A stretch of DNA of 34,795 nt from Marinilabilia sp. (lineage in GTDB: Bacteria > Bacteroidota > Bacteroidia > Bacteroidales > Marinilabiliaceae). Positions 24,375 to 32,126 of this stretch are shown here, piece by piece. The stretch covers positions 1 to 34,795 of the forward strand of contig NZ_JADQBH010000229.1 of NCBI RefSeq assembly GCF_016278715.1. Reading direction: 5' to 3'. A program made the position numbers and the translations under genes. The notes beneath the pieces are model-generated. The model was not told where the DNA came from and ran no database searches. It saw only the letters and a list, made by a program, of their open reading frames with translations. Positions within the stretch are counted from its first letter, which is position 1; each line of letters begins with the position of its first letter.

Positions 24375-27300
24375 ATGACCAAATTTGCATCAATCATCAG
24401 CTCCTCAATAACAATGATTGTTGTATTCCTGATTTCCGCACAATCAGGTTTGTGCAACAATTTTAAGTTCATCAACTATCAGGTCAACAACGGGCTGTCT
24501 GAAAATACGGTTCAATGCATTATTCAGGATCAACAGGGTTTTCTGTGGTTTGGAACCAAGGACGGTTTAAACCGGTTTGACGGCAGTGAATTTATTATCT
24601 TCAAACACGAACCGGGAAATCCCACTTCCATAGGCAACAATTTTATACGAAGTCTTTTTCAGGATGAGGATGGGAAAATATGGGTAGGGACTGACCATCA
24701 GATTTATATTTTGAATCCGGCGGAGGAAACTTTCGAAAAGTTCAGCATGAAAACATCCGATGGCGAAATCATTAATTCGGCTGTAACCTCAATCGTGGCG
24801 GAGAACAAAAATAAAATATGGATAGGAACCATGACCCAGGGGACTTTTTGTTACGATAAATCATCGCTGGAATTAACACGGTTTTCCAGTGATGACAACG
24901 ATGGGTCCATTGGTTCCAACCTTGTTTGGAAGATTTATCGCGACAATGCCGGCTCAATGTGGCTGGGCACACGATCCGGATTAAGCACTTACAATAAAGA
25001 AACTTCATCTTTCGTCACCTATGGCTCCAGAGAAAAAAAAATGCCTTTCGAAGATGCCGAGATTTTATCAATTTCAGAAGATTCGGATGGAGAGCTTTGG
25101 CTTGGGACATGGTCCGGCGGATTGGTTCGCTTTAACCGCACAACCAATGAATTCAGCACCTATTTTGGCAGTAACGCTTCCACCTACATTTCTCACATCC
25201 GTGCCATTTTTGAATATCAGAAAGATGAACTATTAATAGGCTCCGACGACGGTTTATATCTCTTCAATAAAAGAACATTGAAATTCAGCAGAATTGACGA
25301 CCCTTCAGATCCATACAGTCTGGCGGATCAGAATGTCTATTCTATATATAAAGACCGGGAAGAAGGCATTTGGATTGGCACCTATTTTGGTGGCGTAGAT
25401 TATATTTCAAACAACAGCAAAATTATAGAACACTATTATCCCAAACAAAATAAAAACTCTCTCTCGGGAAAAGCTGTCAGTCAATTTTGCGAGGACCCCA
25501 AAGGCAATCTGTGGATTGCAACCGAAGATGGCGGATTAAACTATTTCAATACCGCTTCTAAGAAGTTCACCTCTTTTCTTCCGGGTAAGAACGGGTCTGG
25601 AATTAGTTATCACAACATCCATGCATTGGTTCTGGACAAAAACAAGCTTTGGATAGGAACCTTTTCCAGAGGACTGGACGTAATGGATTTGCAGACAGGA
25701 AAATTTCAAAATTACCAATTCCATAAAGAGGACAGTAATTCGATAAATGACAATTGCATTTTCTCTCTTTACAAATCCAAAGAGGGGATTCTTTATGTGG
25801 GAACCCCTTTTGGATTAAATCGCTACAACGAAGCAAGTGATAACTTCACCAGAATACCGGAAATAAACGGATTTGTTTATGATATGACCGAAGACCATCA
25901 GGGTAACTTCTGGATTGCCTGCTATGGAGAAGGCGTTTTTAAAAGAAGCCCGGATTCAAAAAAATGGATTAATTACCTGCACGATATTAACGATTCAACT
26001 TCTCTCTGCTTCAACAAAATTTCTGATATCTACCAGGACGAGCAACATAGACTTTGGTTTTCCAGTGAAGGCGGAGGTATTTGTAAATATAATTATGATT
26101 CGGATAATTTTCGGACAATTGATGAAACAAAAGGCCTGCCTAACAACGTAGCTTATGGGGTGGTTGATGATAATCATGGGAATATATGGGTCAGTACCAA
26201 CAAAGGAATATCCCGGATAAATCCTGAATCACTTGAAATTAAGAACTACACTCAGGAGGACGGATTACAAAGCAACCAATTCAACTATAAATCAACATTT
26301 AAAGCCAGTGATGGTAAGTTTTATTTTGGGGGTATAAACGGGTTCAATGCCTTTTACCCAAATCAACTTAAAGAAAACAAATATGTCCCGCCAATATGGA
26401 TCACGAAGTTCGAACTGCTGGACACCAATCTTCCCTCACAAAAAAATGTTTCCGAAATTCCGGATATTCACGACGACAGCTTAACCCTCAGTCACAATCA
26501 GGCATCTTTCAGAATAAATTTTGTCAACCTCAGTTTTCAGGCCAGATCAAAAAACCTTAATTCTTATATTCTTGAAAATCTTAATCAGAAATGGATAACT
26601 ACCAATAAACAAAATCAGGCAACCTACATAAATCTGCCTCCAGGAGAATACACATTCAGGGTAAAAGGTGCAAACAACGACGATGTATGGAATAATTTGG
26701 GTGATTCACTTCATATTGAAATTCTGCCACCTTTTTGGAAAACCAATTATGCCGTTACTTTTTATTTTCTTCTCTTTTTCATTATTCTCTTTTTCATGGG
26801 CAAATATTATCTTAAGATATCCCATGCAAGACAGGAAAAAAAGCTAGAAGAATTCAGGGTTCTTAAAGAAAAGGAAACCTATCTCTCAAAAATCAATTTC
26901 TTCACCAATATTGCTCATGAGATCAGAACACCGATCAGTCTCATCAAGGCCCCCCTGGAGTGCATCAAAGCCCCCGGAGCCTCCAACGAGGAAATCAATG
27001 AAAACATCAGGGTCATTGACAAAAATGCTGACAGACTTCTCAATCTTATCAACCAACTATTGGACTTCCGTAAAATTGAGGAAAACAGTTATTTTCCAAC
27101 CTTCGAACCGGTTAGTTTTAATACCCTTATTTCAGATATCTGTTACAGATTTAAGCCTGCAGCCAATAAGCGAAAGATTACTATTTCTCCGGATATCCCT
27201 GAATCAACGGTGATTTCCAACGCCGACAGGGAAGCTTTAATTAAAATTATCAGCAACCTGATGACCAATGCCCTGAAATTTGCAAATCATAAAATTGAAA

Positions 27301-28415
27301 TCGCCCTGAGAGAAACTGGGGATTTTATTGAAATTTCTGTTTCTGATGACGGCCCCGGAATTGATGAAAAGTATAAAGAACGTATCTTTGATCCTTTCTT
27401 CCAGATTAATGAAACCAACAAAGATGACAGAAAAAATGGAACCGGCATAGGGCTTGCCTTCTCCCGACAGCTGGCAGAAAAACACAACGGGACCATTTCC
27501 CTGAATGATGCAGGAAAAAAGGGAGCTACCCTGATGGTTCGTATCAGCTCGCACCTTCCGGAAACTATAATCGATAAGGCTGAAAAGCAGATTGAGAAAA
27601 GTGCAGTAAATTCAGAAACAGAGGAAATATCTTTCCCAAAGGGGAAAGAGAACAAGCCAAACCTGCTGATTGTAGAAGACAATGAAGATTTGTGCAATTT
27701 TCTGGAGCGCAATCTAAAAGTAGAATACAACCTCCAGGTGGCATCCAATGGAAGGGAAGCCATAAAATTACTGGAAAACTCTAATGTGGATATTATTGTC
27801 AGCGACATTGTGATGCCCGAAGTTGATGGAATGGAACTCGTTCGAAAAACAAAAGAAGATGAACAATTCAGCCACATTCCCATTGTATTGCTTTCGGCAC
27901 GAACCAATGTGGAATCCAAAATTGAAGGGCTGGATGTTGGCGCCGACAGCTACATAGAAAAACCATTCTCTTTCGACTACCTGAAAGCACAAATTAACAG
28001 CCTCATACGCAACAGGGAGCGACTATTGAAGAAATTTGCAAACTCCCCGTTTGTCCCTTACGGTAGTATCGCCAACAATAAGAAAGATGAAGAATTCCTT
28101 AACAAACTAAATAAAGAAATTGAAGCCAGCCTTACGGATCAAGAATACTCCATTGAACAACTGACCAAGGCATTGTCTGTAAGTCGCTCAAACCTGCAAC
28201 GCAAAATAAAAGGAATTTCCGGGATGACCCCTAATGATTACATAAGAGTATTTAAACTTAAAAAAGCCGCACGCCTTATTATCGAAGACAAATATCGCAT
28301 CAATGAAATTTGTTATCTGGTTGGCTTCAACAACCCATCGTATTTTTCAAAATGCTTTCATAAACAATTTGGAAAACTTCCAAGTGAGTTTCTTAAGGAG
28401 AATATTGCTGAATAA
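24375..28415 (+). CDS. Hybrid two-component system sensor/regulator (HTCS) of the PUL
   Basis: The 1346-residue protein combines sensor, kinase and regulator. A signal sequence (about 1-27) is followed by the periplasmic reg_prop repeats (about 30-690, repeated 'D.GNIWVST..GI.R'-type units forming two propellers), a Y_Y_Y domain (about 705-780) and one transmembrane helix (about 788-812). The HisKA has phospho-acceptor His848 (NIAHEIRTP), and the HATPase has SNLMTNALKFA, DDGPGI and GTGIGLAFS. The receiver has Asp1144 (IVSDIVMPEVDG), and an AraC-type DNA-binding domain occupies about 1245-1346. It should sense a glycan fragment in the periplasm and activate the divergent SusC operon. All catalytic residues are present. 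ATG at 24375 is used; the ATG at 24370 stops after two codons. Confidence 0.96.
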   Translation: MTKFASIISSSITMIVVFLISAQSGLCNNFKFINYQVNNGLSENTVQCIIQDQQGFLWFGTKDGLNRFDGSEFIIFKHEPGNPTSIGNNFIRSLFQDEDGKIWVGTDHQIYILNPAEETFEKFSMKTSDGEIINSAVTSIVAENKNKIWIGTMTQGTFCYDKSSLELTRFSSDDNDGSIGSNLVWKIYRDNAGSMWLGTRSGLSTYNKETSSFVTYGSREKKMPFEDAEILSISEDSDGELWLGTWSGGLVRFNRTTNEFSTYFGSNASTYISHIRAIFEYQKDELLIGSDDGLYLFNKRTLKFSRIDDPSDPYSLADQNVYSIYKDREEGIWIGTYFGGVDYISNNSKIIEHYYPKQNKNSLSGKAVSQFCEDPKGNLWIATEDGGLNYFNTASKKFTSFLPGKNGSGISYHNIHALVLDKNKLWIGTFSRGLDVMDLQTGKFQNYQFHKEDSNSINDNCIFSLYKSKEGILYVGTPFGLNRYNEASDNFTRIPEINGFVYDMTEDHQGNFWIACYGEGVFKRSPDSKKWINYLHDINDSTSLCFNKISDIYQDEQHRLWFSSEGGGICKYNYDSDNFRTIDETKGLPNNVAYGVVDDNHGNIWVSTNKGISRINPESLEIKNYTQEDGLQSNQFNYKSTFKASDGKFYFGGINGFNAFYPNQLKENKYVPPIWITKFELLDTNLPSQKNVSEIPDIHDDSLTLSHNQASFRINFVNLSFQARSKNLNSYILENLNQKWITTNKQNQATYINLPPGEYTFRVKGANNDDVWNNLGDSLHIEILPPFWKTNYAVTFYFLLFFIILFFMGKYYLKISHARQEKKLEEFRVLKEKETYLSKINFFTNIAHEIRTPISLIKAPLECIKAPGASNEEINENIRVIDKNADRLLNLINQLLDFRKIEENSYFPTFEPVSFNTLISDICYRFKPAANKRKITISPDIPESTVISNADREALIKIISNLMTNALKFANHKIEIALRETGDFIEISVSDDGPGIDEKYKERIFDPFFQINETNKDDRKNGTGIGLAFSRQLAEKHNGTISLNDAGKKGATLMVRISSHLPETIIDKAEKQIEKSAVNSETEEISFPKGKENKPNLLIVEDNEDLCNFLERNLKVEYNLQVASNGREAIKLLENSNVDIIVSDIVMPEVDGMELVRKTKEDEQFSHIPIVLLSARTNVESKIEGLDVGADSYIEKPFSFDYLKAQINSLIRNRERLLKKFANSPFVPYGSIANNKKDEEFLNKLNKEIEASLTDQEYSIEQLTKALSVSRSNLQRKIKGISGMTPNDYIRVFKLKKAARLIIEDKYRINEICYLVGFNNPSYFSKCFHKQFGKLPSEFLKENIAE

Positions 28416-28729
28416 AAAAACAAAATCACTTGTAATAGCTGTTGTGGTTATATTTGAGTTTAATTTTATCCTCATTGTGACAACCCCGGCAATTCAAGAT
28501 GAATGAGAACAGAATGGTGAACAACTAAAAAACCAACAATCCGGATTTTAGTAAGTACAAAAGGAATATATAAATCCTCCCGAACCACATTATACCAATC
28601 ATCAAAATCGAATATTCTCCGACATTTCATCCGAAAGAACGAACTGTTTCGAATAAAAAGTGGTACCATACCCCACCTTCGTTTTGAAGTAGCATTCCGA
28701 AATAGTAAGATAACCCGTTTCTAAAAACA
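28416..28729. other. Spacer without recognisable content (314 bp)
   Basis: Between the convergent HTCS and cyclophilin-like genes. Open frames on both strands are short and have no coding character. No clear terminator hairpin was found. Confidence 0.5.
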
Positions 28730-29194
28730 CTATTCAATCAGGTCAATCCTCACGTCAACCGCATCAGAAACTTTTAAAGTCTCAAGAAAAGCTTCAAGAT
28801 TATCCTCTATATGTCCAAGAATCACAAGTCCCTTTCTGTATTCAACCTCTTCTATAAAGAAAGCCAGATATCCCCATGGAGCATAATATGCAATATCACC
28901 GACTGATGCTTCACTCCCTGCCGGGGTGTCTCCGGTACTCAATCGTTCAGGTAAACCACTTACTTTCTCAGTGCCCGAGTAATCTTTTAAAGTAATATAG
29001 AGTGGAAGGGTTTTAATAAAATCCTTGGTAGCATCACTATCTTTCAGGGTGGCACTCCATTCTTCTCCGTCAATTAAGATTCTTATTGTATGATCGTGTC
29101 GGCTGTCTACAGCAGTTTGCGCGGTCGAAGGGAAGGCACAGAATCCTGAAAGCATAATAAGGATGGCGACTTTGATGTTGAAATAGTTATGCAT
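28730..29194 (-). CDS. Secreted cyclophilin-like fold protein
   Basis: The ATG at 29194 yields a 154-residue protein with a signal peptide (about 1-26, cleaved near PSTAQT). An upstream in-frame TTG at 29203 is less likely. The mature part matches the cyclophilin-like fold family: IRILIDGEEWSATLKDSDA, LPLYITLKDYSGTEKVSGLP and ASVGDIAYYAPWGYLAFF. These proteins are related to cyclophilin barrels, but the prolyl-isomerase active site is not evident, and their function is unknown. Secreted versions are found in several Bacteroidota. It is a single gene. Confidence 0.8.
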   Translation of the reverse strand: MHNYFNIKVAILIMLSGFCAFPSTAQTAVDSRHDHTIRILIDGEEWSATLKDSDATKDFIKTLPLYITLKDYSGTEKVSGLPERLSTGDTPAGSEASVGDIAYYAPWGYLAFFIEEVEYRKGLVILGHIEDNLEAFLETLKVSDAVDVRIDLIE

Positions 29195-29282
29195 TCTTTT
29201 CAATTGTATTGCTTTTTTCTTTTAGTAACAAAACTGTAAAACAAATAGTTTTGCCTTTCAAACAAAAACCGCAAAGGTTAAA

Positions 29283-29444
29283 GCCATTAGTAGTATTGTG
29301 CCCAAAATATTAAGGGGAATGATTTGGGGACTAGCCTGGATGATCCTTTTTGTACCGGTATTGGCCATACTAAAAATCCTTTCCTGCAACAGCCCGGTCC
29401 TTGAGCCAATTAGATTTCTACTGGAAAACGACAAGAAATCATAG
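29283..29444 (+). pseudogene. C-terminal remnant of an AI-2E/PerM-family transporter
   Basis: An open plus-strand stretch encodes AISSIVPKILRGMIWGLAWM, then ILFVPVLAILKIL, and ends VLEPIRFLLENDKKS-stop. This matches the last helices and tail of AI-2E family transporters (typical 'GMLWGIAGMILFIPLVAILK ... LEPLGFLLGE'). The rest of the ~350-residue protein is missing. The only ATG (29319) would give 41 residues. Clearly a deletion remnant. Confidence 0.65.
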
Positions 29445-29577
29445 AATCGGCCTGTTGTTATGTTTTGCTGATTGTCATATAATCATTCTCTCTCCCCGGC
29501 CTGAATTGATCAATCCCATTAAAAACACCCAGCGGAAAAATAGCGCTATGAAGAAACAAAGAGGTTCAGTATCGGAA

Positions 29578-30498
29578 TCAAGCCTCAGGTTCAAGTGCCC
29601 TGGCATGACTCCTGGGTGCCATACTGTGTCCGTAATGCCTGGCATAAATCCAGGTAAACTCTGCCCCGAAGAAAAGGATAAGACAGGAATAGGATACCCA
29701 CAGAAGAATGATAATAATTGAGCCTGCAGCACCATAGACACTACCCGGACTGGCCTCCCCAAAATAGAAACTCAGGACCTCTTTACCTATTGAGAAAAGG
29801 GAAGAAGTGATAAAAGACCCTACCCAAACGCTTCGCCAGGCAATACGCACATCAGGAAGATATTTAAAAATTAATGCAAATAAAACCGTTATTACTCCAA
29901 AAGAAATTACCACATCAGATATCTTCAGGAGGAAAAAAGCAACATCCGGTATCCATCGCGATATATAGCCCTGAAAAGCATTCAGCATAGCAGTCAGGAT
30001 GAAACTAATGAGCAGGAGAAAACCGATGACCAGAACAAATCCAAAGCTTTTGGTTCGGTCAATCAAATACTGCAAGATACTGTTTTTGGGTTCAGATTTT
30101 ACCTGCCACACCCGGTTAAGCGAAATCTGAAGATGATAAAAGACTCCTGTAGCGCCAAAAACAAGCGCACCAATACCAATTACCGTCGACACCCAGGAGG
30201 ATTCTCCATTTCTGGTATTCCGGAAGATGGATTCAACAGATTTGGCAGTCGAAGCACCCATAATGTTTTTAATCTCTTCATAAACTCTTCCTTCCACTAT
30301 TTCCGTCCCATACAATGAACTAAGCATGCCAATTATAATGACAAGCAAACCGGGAAGAGCCAGAATGGCATAATATGCGACAATAGCACTCTGGCGCCAG
30401 GGATCATCATCATTCCAGGCAATGGCTGTCCTTTTTAGCAGTCCGGGCAAATCCTTAAATCTGAAACGCCGGGACTTTACCTCTCCGTTCTCACTCAT
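29578..30498 (-). CDS. YihY/BrkB family inner-membrane protein
   Basis: ATG at 30498 gives 306 residues (an in-frame TTG at 30528 would add ten). About six transmembrane helices are visible. The family hallmarks include the first helix (SAIVAYYAILALPGLLVI), GIGALVFGATGVFYHLQISLNRVW in the middle and SIIIILLWVSYSCLILFFGAEFTWIYA at the end. The family was once called ribonuclease BN, but that role belongs to another protein; its true function is unknown. It lies 223 bp downstream of the DUF1328 gene on the same strand and could be read through from it. Confidence 0.9.
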   Translation of the reverse strand: MSENGEVKSRRFRFKDLPGLLKRTAIAWNDDDPWRQSAIVAYYAILALPGLLVIIIGMLSSLYGTEIVEGRVYEEIKNIMGASTAKSVESIFRNTRNGESSWVSTVIGIGALVFGATGVFYHLQISLNRVWQVKSEPKNSILQYLIDRTKSFGFVLVIGFLLLISFILTAMLNAFQGYISRWIPDVAFFLLKISDVVISFGVITVLFALIFKYLPDVRIAWRSVWVGSFITSSLFSIGKEVLSFYFGEASPGSVYGAAGSIIIILLWVSYSCLILFFGAEFTWIYARHYGHSMAPRSHARALEPEA

Positions 30499-30721
30499 GA
30501 TCTTAACGTTTTGCTTTAAATTACTCAATAGTTCGTTAGGTTTTTAGAGATTAGAGAAAATGAGGGCACATCAGAAAACCTCTTAGCAAAAATGGAATAT
30601 TAAATGCCAATTACAAAAAAAGACCCCTTAACATTCCCGGGAACCAGAAACACTCAGGGATCAACACTAAAAATATATGGTGCTAACTCTCTTGGCGGTC
30701 TCTTAATTTTGCTGCCTTCAA

Positions 30722-30889
30722 TTACCTTCTTCGACGAAAACCACCAAAAATAAGCGACAAAACAAATAACACAACAAAAATATAGAAGAGGACTTTAGCA
30801 ATATCTACTGCACCCTCCGCAATTCCTCCAAAACCAAAAAGAGCTGCCACCAGGGCAATAACAAGAAAAGCTATCGTTAATCTTAGCAT
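30722..30889 (-). CDS. DUF1328 (YtjA-type) small membrane protein
   Basis: The ATG at 30889 gives the classic 55-residue protein [20 protein letters not shown], then [20 protein letters not shown] and a basic GGFRRRR tail. The longer frame with a start near 30955 adds non-conserved residues. Two transmembrane helices. Members are often found with CsbD and other stress proteins; function unknown. Confidence 0.9.
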   Translation of the reverse strand: MLRLTIAFLVIALVAALFGFGGIAEGAVDIAKVLFYIFVVLFVLSLIFGGFRRRR

Positions 30890-31174
30890 AACTGTAATTT
30901 TTGAGTTAAAACTTAATACCTGCAGACACTCAAACTCATGAATCTTGCGCATCAAATGGCATTATTTCAGTAAAATCATCCTTACATGCAAACTGAATTA
31001 ATCCAATAATCGACGGATCAAAATCGAATTCAAGTCCACCAGAAAAGTCAAACTCCCAACCTGAATGAATTTTAGATGGAAAGTTCAGCCCTGAATGAAA
31101 GTCACATTTGAAATAAAAATACGCCAAAAAAGTTGACGTATTAAAACAGAGGACAGCAATACAAGCCTGATAAA

Positions 31175-31360
31175 CTACAGTTTGTTCAGTTCATTAACCA
31201 ACTCTTCTCTGGTCTTTCCGGTTTTCTGTTGAAGTTTACCTAACATTTCGTCCTCTTTTCCTTCCACATAAATGAGGTCATCGTCGGTAAGTTCACCATA
31301 CTTTTGTTTAAGTTTACCTTTAACTGAATTCCATTTCCCTTTAATTTCAAGCTTATCCAT
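31175..31360 (-). CDS. CsbD family stress protein
   Basis: The 61-residue hydrophilic protein matches CsbD throughout: [49 protein letters not shown]. CsbD-like proteins are induced by general or osmotic stress; the mechanism is unknown. It lies between two small membrane-protein genes on the same strand, probably a shared stress group. Confidence 0.92.
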   Translation of the reverse strand: MDKLEIKGKWNSVKGKLKQKYGELTDDDLIYVEGKEDEMLGKLQQKTGKTREELVNELNKL

Positions 31361-31482
31361 AACACAACAGTTTTAAATTAAACATTAAAATATTTCCCAA
31401 TAAACGGGCAAAACCTATGACCATCAATTGTAAGAAACAAACAGCCTGATAGTGACCTTAACATGAACAAAAAATAATAACC

Positions 31483-31686
31483 TTATTTTTGTTTACGGGA
31501 GACAGTTAGCACAATTCCTATAACTGTTACAATTGCACTCACAATCAAAGGTGTCCAATTGGCTTTGCTAACAGCAACTTCGGCACCTAGCACTGAAAAG
31601 CTCTCTGAGTCATTAATGGCCTGAATTCCAAATACAACCAACCCGACAACTCCAATAATAAGAAGAATAATTCCAACAATTTTCAT
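31483..31686 (-). CDS. Two-helix small membrane protein (DUF3185-like)
   Basis: ATG at 31686 gives 67 residues: a first helix (MKIVGIILLIIGVVGLVVFG), a polar loop with SFSVLGAEVAVSKANWTPLI, a second helix (VSAIVTVIGIVLTV) and a basic SRKQK tail. The upstream TTG at 31725 adds only polar residues. The layout resembles DUF3185-type peptides. Its neighbours suggest a link with envelope stress. Confidence 0.75.
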   Translation of the reverse strand: MKIVGIILLIIGVVGLVVFGIQAINDSESFSVLGAEVAVSKANWTPLIVSAIVTVIGIVLTVSRKQK

Positions 31687-32126
31687 ATAATTATACGTTT
31701 GTAATAGTCCGTTAAACTTTTGCAAAAACCTCTGAATCAGCTGTTTATTCTTAAAAGTTGTTTTATGCTAAAGCGCATATTTTCAACATCATACGAATTA
31801 ACTTAATTCTTATATCTAAAAATCTAGCGGTCTATTGTGTTAGTGAAAATAAAACTCAATTTAAGAAGATGCTTTAGGATTGTCCAGTAAAATCATCATC
31901 TAATATGGAAAATTATAGTTTCTGAAGTAATGGTATCGTTAAATAAAAAAAATACCCCTCAAACATCATGAATATTTCTCCTGAAAGACCTAAAAAAAGA
32001 ACTGTTTGCTAAAAAGTTCAAACATTTTATTATTTTTAATATCAGATACCTATAGATGAGAATCCTGGCAACATGTGCAGGCTCCTAAAATTAATTAAAA
32101 ACAGCAACCTTTTAACAATAACATTC
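31687..32126. other. AT-rich divergent spacer (440 bp)
   Basis: No gene or repeat was recognised. TTTG at 32005-32008 with TATTATTT at 32029-32036 is a weak candidate promoter for the transglutaminase gene. Confidence 0.4.

Noticed and set aside
27287-27919. 210-codon minus-strand ORF inside the HTCS kinase/receiver region
   Set aside because: Serine-rich antisense shadow of the highly conserved kinase and receiver domains.
30936-31127. 63-codon minus-strand ORF between the DUF1328 and CsbD genes
   Set aside because: Aromatic-rich low-complexity product with no family match, and it overlaps the leader of the DUF1328 gene; probably chance.
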